This document shows, piece after piece, positions 10,168 through 21,283 of a DNA stretch of 64,000 nucleotides. The stretch covers positions 334,495,756-334,559,755 of the forward strand of contig JAUMIR010000003.1 of NCBI GenBank assembly GCA_030847615.1. Reading direction: 5' to 3'. The translations under genes and the position numbers were made by a program. The notes beneath the pieces were generated by a model. The model was not told the DNA's origin. It saw only the letters and a program-made list of their open reading frames with translations, and searched no databases. Source of the DNA: Gambelia wislizenii. Taxonomy: Eukaryota > Chordata > Lepidosauria > Squamata > Crotaphytidae. Numbering within the stretch: the first letter of the stretch is position 1; each line of letters opens with the position of its first letter.

Positions 10168-11145
10168 AGATGAATTGGCTGGTGGGATGGAGGTTGGGGA
10201 TGAGGCACTAGTTTTATATACCTTTACCAGGAAGCTTTTTTTTTTTTTTCAGAACCCAGGACATGGATTTAAAGAAAGGAGGGAGAGAAAGAGTGAGCAA
10301 TGGATGTCTGAGCATGCTCTTAAGAGAAGAGGTTCTATTTTGAATAATTCTTTCTGGCTGGTGTTCCCATTCTCCATCAACTGTAACTATTTGCCTCCAC
10401 TTCAGCCTTCAGACATTCAAAATCGTCTTGCACTTGAAAGTTTGATAGGATGAAGTAACTGACTGACTGTGGGGGTGGGGAGTAAGAATTGTCCATGTTT
10501 GGCAAGTGGAAAAATACTAGGCCAACCCTCTTCTGCGCACAGTTGTCAAAGAGTGGGAGGAGATAAAAATCCTCATTCAGGCCTCTAGGGCCAAAGATTT
10601 TGGAGGGAATTTTGAAATAAAAATCTTTGTCCCCTACTGTTACAGGCCAGTAGTGTTGTGTTGGCTATGGGTTGGCTGCCCAGGCAACCAGAGGGTGATA
10701 AAAGGGACACCAGACAGATACAGATTAGCTGACAATTGACAAAGGAACTTTCAGTTCCTCAGTCTAAAGAGATAGGTGTGGGGAACATGGCCCCCACATT
10801 CTGAAGCGGAACCCCAGGCCAGGATCATTGGCGGGCCCCCTACCTACTGCTAAGATTAAGGGCAGTGAGATGCTCTACAAGATTTAGGATAAAAATTAAA
10901 TTAAGTCAGTTTAAATGATGACACCAAGTAATATTTATATTTATTTTAAAAAACCTAAATTGATTTACACAATAAAAACTTACAATAATATCACACAGGG
11001 CCCCACTCCTAATCCCAGGCCCCTGGGCTAGAGCCCTGTCAGCCCCCTGCCTTGTGGGGGCCATGGTGGGGAACCACACCTGTTTCACTAGAGGGGCCAA
11101 ATATGAATATGAATGTTATCTGTATTTTTTGACCATCTGCTGATA
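10168..11145. other. unassigned sequence
   Basis: Nearly 1 kb without a named family. A poly(T) run lies at about 10229-10240. The 10630-10760 segment (AATAAAAATCTTTG, then CTGTTACAGG) has an LTR-like look but no partner or TSD, so I do not call it. Confidence 0.35.
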
Positions 11146-11535
11146 TATACCATGCCCCCCACACACAAACAAACACAACTGTCCTGATTAGACAGGGACA
11201 GTCCCAGTTAATTCTCTGTCGTCCCACTTTTAAGCTGCTTTTAAAATGTCGTACTTTCTCTCTTCTCCTCCCACTTTGCCCTCAGCTTACTTCAATTGCT
11301 ACAAACTGCATTCAAACTGCAAAGGTAGTTTGCACCCAATTAACTCAGGAGGGAGGAGAGGAAAGGAGGGAGCAGTCTTTCTCCTCCCAGCAGCCTCAGG
11401 CAAAAGCAACCTGTTGCAGCCTCCCCTGGCTTGTGTGCTTTTCTTCATTAATAACATTTGCTATCTTGACCACACTCTGATGTTACTTGGCAACATGTGT
11501 CCTGGTTTTCATCTGTGAAATGCTGGAGGGTATAC
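11146..11535. mobile_element. MITE with ATACCCTCCA-type termini
   Basis: The right end reads CTGGAGGGTATAC and the left end near 11146 reads ATACCATGCCCCCCAC, an inverted pair once a (CACAAA)n expansion on the left is allowed for. The interior (CAACTGTCCTGATTAGACAG ... ACATGTGTCCTGGTTTTC) matches my memory of a common squamate MITE. No TSD is visible because both edges are degraded. Superfamily not assigned. Confidence 0.5.
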
Positions 11536-12788
11536 TTACAAGATATTTTTTAAAATAAATAAATAAATATTCAGCCTGTGTTCACATTTTCACATGTTTT
11601 CATGTTTTAATTGGTTTGATAATTCCTGGTCCAGATAATTTTTGAGGTTAGATTGTAAATAGGTATGCACGGGATATAATGATTTTATATTATTGATTGC
11701 CCTATCATATTTTTATGTGTTGTCCATTTATGTAGTCCCTGAACAAGGTTGAAATGTGTTGTGCTTTCTTTTCTTTTCTTTTTTACCAGTAAAGAACCAT
11801 CTTTTGAGCATCCTGAGCTGTGTCTCCAGTTTCTCTCGCCCATATGGTGTGGGACATAGCACAAGTATATTAAATATACAGTGTACATGCCAAATCCTCA
11901 AGATATGGGCCAGAATCCTGTTGAGATCTTATGCTACCTAAGTTCTCCTATGGAAGTGGTGTCCTGAGCTGGAACTGGTTGCAATTCCAAGCCTCTCCAA
12001 GATTTCATTTGGTACTGAAAACAGACATACACTAGTGCTATAAGATAAGCTTTATTGGTGGTAAATGATGCAGCAGATGGTGTACAGAAGAGAAAGTTTC
12101 AGAGTCCCTTAGCTTATGGTGTCCAGAATCCCCTTGTAGCCTGTGATAGAAATTGGCCCCTCAGCAACTAATTCTATCCAGACTACCCAATGTCAGACAC
12201 TCCATTTCCCCATGTCCGGCTAATGGGCTTAAGTATACCTCCCTCCCTAGCAAGACAACAGAAGATGGATCCCTAAGGCTTATACAATGCAGAAGCAAAG
12301 AAAATCAATGTGTGGAGTTGTAACTCATCTCCCATCCTAATGGCTAGGCAACAGGAACATTTACTTTCCAGTCTCTGCCCAGCCAATCTTTTCTCAGCCT
12401 TGACATTTTAACCTAAAGGGAAGCTACCCCTTTCTGTGCCACTGGACAGTTGTAAATGCTTAGCTACAATGCCAACAAGGGCTGTAAAACCCATCTGTCT
12501 GGTGGGAGAGTCCATGCTCACTGCAAGCAATTAAACAGTTTGGTCCAATATGTAGTTTCTGCATTGACTTCAAAGTCTTGGAAGGAGAGTTGTTCATGTT
12601 TGGTACCACTGCACATGTGAATGGGCATTCTCAGCTGATGCATATTTGTCTGCTCCTGTTGAAATTGGCAGTAGTACTTCAGTTGCATATTCAGTGGCAC
12701 AGTGTGGCCATTCAACACAAGGACCATGCAGCACAATCAGTGCATAACTCACAGATATACATTTTGCATATCTGTGCATAAATACCTA
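11536..12788. other. unassigned sequence
   Basis: About 1.25 kb. An (AAAT)n tract is at about 11553-11568. The 12030-12430 segment has an AAGCTTTATTGG motif that, read on the minus strand, would be a polyadenylation-signal region of an LTR-like sequence. I could not find LTR boundaries or a second copy, so it remains unassigned. Confidence 0.35.
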
Positions 12789-13117
12789 TAGTACACCTTC
12801 CCCATATCCACGGGGATATGTTCCTGGATTTACCATGGAAATGCAGAACTGCGGATAATAGCAAGCCCTATTGAAATGAATGACTTCCGGTCCAAGCATA
12901 CCACAGAGTTGTGCTGGGGGACCTAGAGATTCCTAGAGGGAACACCTCTCTGGGCATTTTCTAGGTCCTCCAGCACAACTCTATGGTCAAGGTCCGGCAA
13001 AAGCATACCATAGATTCATGCTGGAGGACCTAGAAGATGCCTAGAGAGAACATATTTTTTCAGACATGGATAAGTGAAACCATGGGTGCCAGTCCCGTGG
13101 GTATTGGGGTCATACTG
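12789..13117. mobile_element. Tigger-like (Tc1/mariner) non-autonomous element, TA TSD
   Basis: The left end TAGTACACCTTCCCC, then ATCCACGGGGATATGTTCC, and the right end GGTATTGGGGTCATACTG are inverted versions of one another. They are flanked by TA on each side. The motif of a genomic 'CCACGGGGGATATGTTCC' next to the terminus, followed by a CTGCGGATAATAGC block, is characteristic of Tigger-type mariner elements. The interior holds an inverted pair (TAGGTCCTCCAGCACAACTCT and its partner). No transposase is present. Confidence 0.75.
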
Positions 13118-13340
13118 TAATGGTTATTTGGTTGCATTTCAGCTGGATGAAGATCTTTTGTTAAAGTTCAATGCAGTCAGAAGCAAACAGCCACTGAGTT
13201 AAGTGAAATTTACAGTCCATCCAAAATTGCATAGGGGTAAAGTCTTGCTGCTACTAATAAATAAGATGTTATGCTATATATTCTTGTTCTCTGTGATGAG
13301 GTGTGTGCTTGTGTATAAAGTTGTAAACAAGCACACTATA
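13118..13340. other. unassigned spacer
   Basis: No feature recognised in this short spacer between two repeats. Confidence 0.35.
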
Positions 13341-13473
13341 GCCTGAATCTCATTATTGGTTCCAAATAAAGTAGACCCATTGTATCACTAGGATTTACCT
13401 CCATGTTAACTCACTTTTCAACACGTGATTCAGTGGGTTTACTCTAATTTAAACTACCCAATAGGATTTAGGC
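13341..13473. repeat. Palindromic repeat (GGCCTAAATCC family)
   Basis: The left side GCCTGAATCTCATTATTGG..AAAGTAGACCCATTG is mirrored by CAGTGGGTTTACTCTA..CCCAATAGGATTTAGGCC. This is a second, better preserved copy of the family seen at 3935-4069. The age appears high from the number of mismatches between arms. Confidence 0.6.
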
Positions 13474-13719
13474 CACTGTTGCGATGAGCTCATGCACTTC
13501 AACATTTACCATTATACCACTATGGGTGGAAATGGCTAGGTCCCTTTTGTTAACCATCTCTATGAAAGAGTGACCTAATTCTGCAAGTGTGTTTTGGTCC
13601 CAGGAGAACAAAGGGTTAAACAACATTGTGACAATTACTGACCTTGTTTGTGTGCCAAATCCATTAAGTCATCATCATCAGTATTGTTTAGTAATGCTGG
13701 CACAGGGTGTGGTGACAAC

Positions 13720-13759
13720 AATTTCCTTCCTTCCTTCCTTCCTCTCTCTCTCTCTCTAC
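13720..13759. repeat. (TTCC)n then (CT)n microsatellite
   Basis: Tandem CTTCCTTCCTTCC runs directly into CTCTCTCTCTCTC. The remainder of 13474-13961 has no recognised feature. Confidence 0.85.
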
Positions 13760-13961
13760 TACTGTACAGGATGAATGATTTATACATCCCTATTTCTCAT
13801 CTAGTGGTTCAGTGGCCACAAGATAAAATTGTTGCCAAATTAAAGACTTGCCATGATAAACTGCAAACATAAATGGATTGCCTCTTTGCTGTCACATTCT
13901 CACAGAGAAAGGTGCTCCCACATATTAGATAAATGTCAAGAGGTATTCATATGGGATGCAT

Positions 13962-14042
13962 AGGGATGGCCAAACATTTGCTGGAGGTGATGGGAGTTGC
14001 AGTTCACCAGAAATGGAAGCCACCATGTTGAGAAAGGCTGAT
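13962..14042. mobile_element. hAT-like MITE fragment
   Basis: GGGATGGCCAAACATTTGCTGG is followed by GATGGGAGTTGCAGTTCACC and ends GTTGAGAAAGGCTG. This is the layout of the widespread 'GGAGTTGTAGTCCA' hAT-type MITEs of squamates. No 8-bp TSD could be identified. Confidence 0.5.
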
Positions 14043-15102
14043 GAAGGCACTGACTCAGTCCAAATGTTTTCTAGGTCTCCTTCTCATGTCCATAGGCTGA
14101 TTAGACCAATCAGGCTGACATGTTTTCCCATGCAAAGTATTTGTACAGTGGCAGGAACATAGTAATTGGCTTGCTAATTCCTATTGCATTAGAAAGATTG
14201 ACTGCTAGATTAGGATGCATTGTCACCTTTTTATTACCTCATGTATACTAAAAATAAGACACAGGCAGGATGCATGAGCATTTAACCAATTAAAATGTCA
14301 GTCAGTGTTCTGTTACGAGAACAATGTTACAAGAGTGCTTTTTAAAAAGCACAGCTATCATTTATATAACTATTAGTAATCCTGGATTTTTAGGTGAACA
14401 CCTAAAGCACGTGAACACCTTTAAAACAATGTATGAATTCATTGCATTATAACTGAATAAACCTCTTGCCTCCAGAACATACTTAAAATTGCCCCTAAAA
14501 GATAGATGAACTTTCAATAATCCCTAATTTTTAATTTCTAGTTATTCGACCTGAGATTTTTGTCATGTGTCCTAAAAGATTTGGAACCAGGATAACTTGG
14601 GAGCCAGATCTACCTGTCTGTTGGGATCTTTATTGAATTCCTCCTTGGATAAATCTCACCTTTGGAAGTTATGAGGATTGTAACTTTAAGTCAGGACCTT
14701 TTGTGTAGCAGCATTGTGGACCTAGAATTCCCTTGCATGGCACTTCCTTTAGTAAGTTTGAGGTGCAGTTTCAAGAGACTGTTCTTCTTCTAAGCTTTTA
14801 ATGGATGGTATTTTAATTCTATATAATGCCTCTGCTGTTTTTAAATCTTGTTTGAACACTGCTGTGTGTAAAGGAAATTGGATTTGTTATGTAACAATTG
14901 TATTTTTTAGATTTTTTTCTGTGTACACAAGGTTGGACTTTTTGGTTACTGAGAGATGGGGTAAAATATAAACATATAAAGAATCCAAATGATCACTTTG
15001 CCAAAAGTATGAATCAAGTTCAGATGAGGCATAATATAACATAAGCTTTCATAGCTACTGTAAGGGGAAATTGCCCTCCCCCTTTTTGATTCAAGATTGG
15101 AG
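14043..15102. other. unassigned sequence
   Basis: About 1.06 kb with no gene or recognised repeat, up to the target site of the solo LTR. Confidence 0.4.
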
Positions 15103-15106
15103 GCAT

Positions 15107-16076
15107 TGTAACCTGTCCTGACAGGCCTCCACCTTTTTCATAACTCATCAATTGGCTAAATTTCATATATTGGCTTATAAGAGGCACTCCATGTGGTTGG
15201 CAGTAGACCAGGGACTCCCAAACAGGAGGAACCAAGGTTTGCTCAGAAAACCTAAGGGAGTAGCTTGCTAAAATTCCTAAAAGACACACCCAGGTGAGAA
15301 TTATGTGAAGTCTCCTGGAGCTTATTAGTTATGGAGATAATGGGCTAATTCTTCCTGGGCATCTCTTGAAGCAAGTTATACACTGATCCTATTAAGGTGG
15401 CTGAGCACTCTTTGTTTGCAAAACTGGTTCTCATCATCTCCTAAAACAATAGAGGTTTGCCTGCGACCACTCAGTTTTAATGTTTAAACCATTAGTGATC
15501 GTTAGCACCTCCAGAGAATCCATTGTCTAACCTTGGGAAACTCTGACAGACATAGTATTCCACTCAAACTTACCCCTTCAGGGGGAAAATCGACTATAAA
15601 TATCACCCTAAAATGCCACCAAAGTGTGCACAGCTCTTCTTCTTCCCATTACTATGTCAGTCTGTGTCACCAAGTGCACAGCTTCCCTTCCTCCTGTCAT
15701 TTTATCTGTCTGCTGTGTGACACTCAGAGCTCTGTCTGAGTATCTTCTGTTGCACGAATCTCTGCTCTTCAGATAGGTATAGTATAATTCATCATCCTGA
15801 ACTCTATTCCTCTATTCCAATATTTCCTACTTTCTTTGTTAGCCTTGTGTGACTGCTTGAAGCCTGAGTGTATGTGTCCCCTTTATTGTTTTTTTTAATA
15901 AAAAACATTTTATTTCATCCATGGCTTGGAATCTCTTCAGTTACTACTGCTATACATTGGTCAAAATATACCACTGTTACCCTCCTCTTGCTGCCATCTT
16001 CAGCTAATTAAAATTCCCCATACTAGAATTCAGACACTAGTGGGATCCCCACAGACCCCACACAGTTTGGGTAACA
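15107..16076 (+). mobile_element. Solo LTR, copy 1 (970 bp), TSD GCAT
   Basis: It begins TGTAACCTGTCCTGA and ends TTTGGGTAACA, near-inverted termini of the TGTTAC...GTAACA type. It is flanked by GCAT at 15103-15106 and 16077-16080. It aligns along its length with 23024-23935 (TGTTACCTGCCCTGA...CTGGGTAACA). A TATA-like ACTATAAATATCACCC is near 15594 and an AATAAA near 15898, giving U3-R-U5 order on the plus strand. No internal retroviral coding DNA flanks it. The 4-bp TSD fits a gamma-type endogenous retrovirus or a gypsy element; the class is not determined. Confidence 0.88.
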
Positions 16077-16290
16077 GCATTAGTAAACTGAAGACAGCAT
16101 TGGGTATATTCTGGCTTGGAAGTCCAGAGTCCACTCCAAGCAAGCTATTAAACAAACCTCATATAGAATCCTTCCAAAAACATATGGTGGAAGGCACTCA
16201 GCAAGAAAAGCCTATGCCAGTCATACAAACTCAATAGAATTATTTTTTTGCATGCTTCTTGGGATTTCTCATTCGTCTGTTCTTCTATAC

Positions 16291-16615
16291 CAGTGATGGG
16301 GAAAATGAAGGCTGTAGGACACATGTGACTCCTGAACACCTCTTTTATAACCCGCAAAGCTTCTAGGGTAACTTTTCCACCCCCCTTTTTTTTAAAGGTC
16401 CCCCCCCCCAAAGACTGGCCAACTGCCTCTAAAACCAGTCACAAGTGTGGCAGTTTCAGTCTCCCATCTTCCCCAAAACTGAAATGAATTTTAAAAAAAT
16501 GGCTGAATATCAACCAAAATAGCAGTCAAAAGTGTCATTTTTGGTGCACCCAAACTTGACAGTTTGTCCCACAGGGGGTCAACAGGGTCAAAACTGTGCA
16601 GTTGCCCACTTCTGT
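16291..16615. mobile_element. hAT-like MITE with probable 8-bp TSD
   Basis: Left end CAGTGATGGGGAAAATGAAGG; right end GCAGTTGCCCACTTCTG, whose complement begins CAGAAGTGGGCAA. Flanking octamers TTCTATAC and TTTTAGAC agree at six of eight positions, as expected for an old hAT insertion. The interior has a C-rich run near 16380-16410. No transposase sequence. Confidence 0.6.
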
Positions 16616-17101
16616 TTTAGACAATCTAGCAATATTAAATAGATATGCAAATGTTGACCAATTTAATCATATGGTCATATAAGATTATTTTAACACTGGA
16701 GTCTAATTTCTGAAGATCTTTTTTTTACAACTATGCCATTAATACTTTAGTAATGATGGGGACACTGTAAGTCGACAGGCTACTTGAAGGCATGCACACA
16801 CACAATGATAGGCAAACAGAGCAGGTATTATGGTGTAGGAAAACACTTTCACCTAATTTAAGAGTTGATTTGAAAAGCCTGGAAAGAAACAGACTGGAAT
16901 AGTGTATCAGCTATTCTCCTGGCCCAGTGCCTCCCCAAACCTGACAGAAATGCCATTCACCCATGTTCTACTTGCCAGCAGAATGGATCTCCTTCTCCCC
17001 ATGCAGCTGATTCCCGGTAAAAGTAAATGTTGAAGATTTTTTGAATGCAAAACCTAGGTTTATTAATCCATAATTTTTTGTATCCATGATCACTACTTAG
17101 T
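16616..17101. other. unassigned sequence
   Basis: About 490 bp with no recognised feature next to a CR1 3' end. Confidence 0.4.
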
Positions 17102-18207
17102 AATAGAATCATAGAATCATAGAGTTGGAAGAGACCACAAGGGCCATCTAGTCCAACCCCCTGCCATGCAGGAATAAACAAAGTATTCCCAACAGATGGC
17201 CATCCCGGTTCTGTTTAAAAACCACCAAAAAAGGAGACTCCACTGCACTCCAAGGCAGTGCATTCCACTGCCGAACAGGTCTTACTGTCAGGAAGTTCTT
17301 CCTAATGTTTAGGTGAAATATCTTTTCCTGTAGTTTGAACCCATTGATCTGTGTCCTAGTCTCTGGAGCAGCAGAAAACAAGCTTGCTCCATCCTCAGCA
17401 TGACACCCTTTCAAATATTTAAACATAGCTACCATGTCACCTCTCAACCTTCTCTTCTCCAGACTAAACATACCCAGCTCCCTAAGCCACTCCTCATAGG
17501 GCATGGCTTCCAGACCTTCTACCATTTTGGTTGCCCTCCTCTGGGCACGGTCCAGCTTGTCCATATCCTTCTGGAATCATTGTGCCTAGAACTGGACACA
17601 GTATTCCCGGTGAGGTCTGACTAAAGCACAATAGAGTGGCACTATTACTTCCTCTGATCTAGACACTATACTCCTATTGAATCAGCCTAGAATCACATTG
17701 GCCTTTTCAGCTGCCGAATCACACTGCTCACACATGTTCAGTTTGTGGTCCACTAAGACTCCTAGATCCCTTTCGTATGTACCACTATCAAGCTAGGTGT
17801 CACCAATCCTATATCTGTACTTTTCATTTTTACTGCCCAAGTATAGTATCCTACATTTCTCCCTGTTGAGATTCATTTTGTTAGTTTTGGCCCAGCTTTC
17901 TAATCTGTTCAGGTCATTTTGAATTCTGATCCTGTTCTCTGGGGTATTAGCTACCCCTCCTAATTTGGTGTCATCTGCAAATTTCATAAGCATACTCTCT
18001 ATTCCCTCGTCCAAGTCATTGATAAAGATATTGAATAGCACTGAGCCCAGGACAGAAACCTATGGCACCCGCTGGTCACTTCTTTCCAGGATGAAGAGGA
18101 GCCATTGGTGACTACCCTTTGGGTTCAGTTAGTCAACCAATTACAAATCCACCTAACAGTTGCATTGTCTAGCCCTCAAGTTACTAACTTTTTTTGCAAG
18201 AATAGCC
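17102..18207 (-). mobile_element. CR1 LINE, 3' part (minus strand)
   Basis: The left edge carries tandem AATCATAG octamers, which on the minus strand are the ATTCTATG repeats that end CR1 elements. A CR1 ORF2 remnant precedes them. The element is interrupted at about 18208 by roughly 1 kb of GC-rich DNA and resumes at 19246. Matching ends at the break (..GCAAGAATA and ..GAATA) allow a short target duplication. Confidence 0.92.
17148..18041 (-). pseudogene. CR1 ORF2 remnant: RT palm and C-terminal region
   Basis: Frame 18041-17793 reads [15 protein letters not shown], then KFADDTKLGG, where F-A-D-D is the reverse transcriptase catalytic motif (motif C), then DLNRLESWAKTNKM. Frame 17564-17148 continues as [33 protein letters not shown], the CR1 C-terminal region, running to RKNFLTVRPVRQWNALP. 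At least one frame change and stops lie between them (17565-17792). The endonuclease part is missing from this copy. It is a dead LINE gene. Confidence 0.88.
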
Positions 18208-19245
18208 ACCCCCCGAGCATTGCAAGTGTTGCGTTGGGGGAGGTGTTTTAATGACCACATATTAGGATGAAGCGCAGGATTTGTCCATGGCATGTCACAC
18301 CATGGTAAGGAGGAGGTAGGGGCAGAGTTCACTATATTTAGGCCATACCACCCCTAGCCTCTTCCTCTTTTGCCCTTCATTGAGGATCACAGAGGATCAT
18401 CGAGTATCATAGAAGATTGCTTACTGGTTTGGAGGCTTGGGGAAAGGGTACATTTTGGGACAAAGGGGCCCCAGCTCATCTTACCTGTTTTGTCCCTAGG
18501 CCTGCACTGGGGGTGGGGAGTGATCAGGCTGGCTTGCCACTGCCTCAGCCTTCCGGATCCCTCTCGCTTGCCTGCCTGCCACTTCTTGCTCCCACTGCCA
18601 CAGTCTCCAGTATCTTCTTGGGGGGAGGAAGCTTGCCATGGCCTCCCTGGCCTTCCTCAAGGGGGGAGAAAGGAGCAAGCTCACTGCTGCCACCGTGGCT
18701 TCCCTGTAAGGACAGGGAGAGCCCGCTAACCTTCCTTGGGGGGGGGAGGCAGGCCTACCTTCCACCTCTGGTGGCCTCCAATCTTCTTGGAGAGGGAGGG
18801 AGGGAGCTTCCCAGTTGCCACAGCCTATGACCTGCTCAGGTAGGGGTAAGCTCATCCACCATGTTGGTGCCTTTTCTTGCCACTGCGACCTCTAGCTTCA
18901 TCAAGGGGGGGTAAAGTAGGCCCACCGGCCACCACCACAGACTTTTGTGGGTCTCTGGCTTTCTCGGAGGGGGTAGGGAGCAAGCCCGCCCACCGCCTGC
19001 CGCTACTGTAGCCACGGCTTCTCCGAACACTGTGGCCTCTGGCCTGCTGTGGCCTCCGATCGGCCCCAAGCCCGCCCGGCTTGGCCTTCCGGGGACTTCT
19101 GCCCTTCCCGGTGGTGAGGGGTATAAGCCCACCTGCAGCCACAGCAACTGATCGGGGTATGGCAGGGGGTTGGCCTAGACTGTCCTTGAGGTCTCTTCCA
19201 ACTCTATGATTCTACAGGAAAATAAATTCCCTTGCACCGCTGCTG
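18208..19245. repeat. GC-rich degenerate minisatellite block inserted in CR1
   Basis: The block splits a minus-strand CR1. From about 18520 to 19145 it consists of degenerate units of about 60-80 bp carrying recurring words: TTCCTC..GGGGGGAGG, GGAGCAAGC.CACC, TGCCAC.GTGGC and GGCCTCC. The high G+C content contrasts with the neighbours. The ORFs here on both strands are explained by this repeat composition and are not credible genes. The left 300 bp (18208-18515) match nothing I know. Confidence 0.65.
19156..19215 (+). mobile_element. CR1 3' tip, plus strand
   Basis: GGCAGGGGGTTGGCCTAGAC...TCTCTTCCAACTCTATGATTCTA is the terminal 60 bp of a CR1. It is in the opposite orientation to the CR1 that surrounds the block. 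It sits at the right end of the GC-rich insertion, so that insertion is itself composite. Confidence 0.8.
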
Positions 19246-19425
19246 AATATCATGGGGGACTTTCTCAGAGGCCTTACTGAAATCAAGATACACTACATCC
19301 ACAGCATTCCCTTCATTACCAAGTATGTAACTCTATCAAAAAAAGAGATAAGATTAGTCTGGCATGACTTGTTTTTCAAAAACCCATGTTGACTTTTAGT
19401 GATCACTTTCTAAGTCATGATTGTG
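19246..19425 (-). mobile_element. CR1 LINE, continuation beyond the insertion
   Basis: On the minus strand this reads through the CR1 RT segment equivalent to GTCATGCC..ACTTATCTC and 'vvYLDFSKAF'-type codons (AATGCTGTGGATGTAGTGTATC, with the sequence decayed), ending at CATGATATTC, which joins the part left of the break. It is the upstream portion of the copy at 17102-18207. The 5' limit is only approximate. Confidence 0.78.
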
Positions 19426-19467
19426 ACACTATTGCCCCGATTGTAAGTCCCCCTCAAACCTACTTTA

Positions 19468-19670
19468 CCAGGCATTGGCTCTATGGGGAGAAGGAGACCT
19501 ATTCTTCCAGTGATTGGACTGTGGAAGAATGATGTGTCCATCAGCTTTGAGGAGGTTGAGTCAGCAGGGGTTACTTAGTTAATATAGAATTCCGACCTTT
19601 ATTATTATTACTGGCATTATAAATGTGTGTAATTATGATATGTATTTTCTGACATAGAGCCAATGCCTGG
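19468..19670. repeat. Perfect 18-bp inverted repeat pair
   Basis: CCAGGCATTGGCTCTATG at 19468-19485 is exactly complementary to 19653-19670. The 203-bp segment could be a small MITE, but there is no target duplication of any length at its edges. Confidence 0.6.
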
Positions 19671-20545
19671 CAAGATGTCATAAATATAAATCAATAGCAA
19701 ACTTTGAACTTTTCCCATGTCAACTGTGTTAAAACATGATTTCTTAAAATAAATAAATAAATAAATAAAGGCATGGGTTTCCCTTAGAAACAAAACCTCC
19801 CTCCATCCCTTTTTTCACTGTCAGAGGAAAATACTGTGATTGAATGGATACTGTGAGAACTATTTCTATATAAGCCCCATTGAAATGCACCATAGTTAAA
19901 ATTGCCATTGCAGAGTTACCGTACATTGTTGTATAGTTCACAAAGGAGGTGTTCCTAGTGGGTAGAAGTGTTCTTGGCAAATACAGTACATTTGTTGACC
20001 ATATGTTGGAAAAAACAGAATCTAGCACACTGAATTCTAAGAGTAGGCTAAATATAGCTAACTATAGGAAGGACTAGCAGGGTCTCATTTATTTTTTACC
20101 TTATAAAATAAAAACAGAAGTAATTTCAAATGTTTGCAAGAAGCTGGATAGTCAAATTGAAAGTAACAGGTTTTATATAGCTTGGTTCAAGTATTAGCTC
20201 ATCACTAATCCTAAAGATGCAAAAAGCAGGGACAGGCAGGGTGGGGTGGGGAAGAATCTAGAAAACCAACTTCCAGATGTTTTTAGATCATCTTTTAGCA
20301 AACAGTAAATAACCACCATACCTCCCAATATAGTGTACATATATTCAGTTGTAACATCTGATCTATGGACTTAAGTTTCCAAGAGAAAGTTATCAGACCC
20401 CCTCTTAACCTGCTTTGAAATGGGCTGATGACATTTTTTAAGTCTAGCATTGCTGATTCCTTGCACAAGCCTGTTTTATGATGATGTGTCTGCTGCTGCC
20501 CTTCCCATTTGTTTTATTAGCATTATTTTTAATTTTGTAGTGATT
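19671..20545. other. unassigned sequence with (AAAT)n
   Basis: About 875 bp. An (AAAT)n tract is at about 19748-19768. Nothing else recognised. Confidence 0.4.
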
Positions 20546-20740
20546 TATAGTATTGGGAAATATAAGCGACTGTGGATCTCTCAAGCAGAGCATCTCATGA
20601 GCTAGGCAGAAGTTTGAACAGCTCAGCAGCCCCCTCCACCCTCCACCCAAGCTCTAGCAGAGAAAGGAATCAAACTTACTCTTCATAAGGTAAATAAAAG
20701 TAGTTTTACTCATGAATATTTGTGCATAATCAAGACAGGT
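20546..20740. repeat. Unclassified dispersed repeat, copy 1
   Basis: It shares TTGGGAAATAT.AAG..ACTG..GGATCTCTCAAGCAGAG near its left end, and AAATAAAAGTAGTTTTA followed by TTTGTGCATAAT on the right, with 39125-39312. Read on the minus strand, the AATAAA-like words near one end suggest an LTR or LINE 3' region, but no terminal motif is certain. Confidence 0.5.
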
Positions 20741-20779
20741 TCGTCTTTTTGAAGAAAATAATAAAAGAAATGGTTCTAT

Positions 20780-21283
20780 ATAGTATCAGGAAAGTTGCAG
20801 CATCTCACCCAGAGAGAGTTCTTCAACATATGCTTTGTGGAGGATGGCCAGGGAGAGAGGGAAAGGTATGGAGAACAAAACATATGAGGAAAGGTGAAGG
20901 ACCTGGGCTTGTTTAGCTTGGTGAAGAGAAGATTGAGGGGTGACATGATTGCACTCTTTAAATACTTCAAGTGCTGTCACAGAGAGGATAGGGGAGGCCT
21001 GTTTGCTGCTTCAGAGGACAGGACCAAGTCTAATGGTTTGAAGTTACAGGAGAATAGATTTTGATTGAGCATTAGAAGGGACTTCTTGATGGTAAGAGCA
21101 ATTGGCAATGGAACCAATTGCACAGAGATGGTGGGGTTTTCTTCTCTGGATGTCCTCATAAAGAGGCTGGACAACTACCTGCTGGGGATGCTTTCGATGG
21201 AGATCCTGCACTGACCAGGGAGTTGGACTTGATGGCCCTGAGGCCCCTTCCAACTCTATGATCCTACGACTCCATGATTCTAT
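20780..21283 (+). mobile_element. CR1 LINE 3' end, divergent subfamily
   Basis: The plus strand carries the CR1 C-terminal coding remnant (GGCTTGTTTAGCTTGG.GAAGAG, then GGGGTGACATGAT) and the 3' UTR ending GGCCCTTCC-type, CAACTCTATGATCC, ATGATTCTAT. The wording differs consistently from the copies at 24030 and 45636, so it is a different CR1 subfamily. A MITE begins directly at its last octamer. Confidence 0.85.

Noticed and set aside
10640..10760. LTR-like segment (CTGTTACAGG..., polyadenylation-like AATAAA before it)
   Set aside because: No matching second terminus, no duplication and no second copy in the window.
12030..12430. Minus-strand LTR suggested by TTTATTGG
   Set aside because: Boundaries and target duplication could not be found, so only noted within the unassigned stretch.
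18370..19151. Overlapping proline/glycine-rich ORFs on both strands
   Set aside because: They are translations of a GC-rich minisatellite; openness on several frames at once is due to composition.
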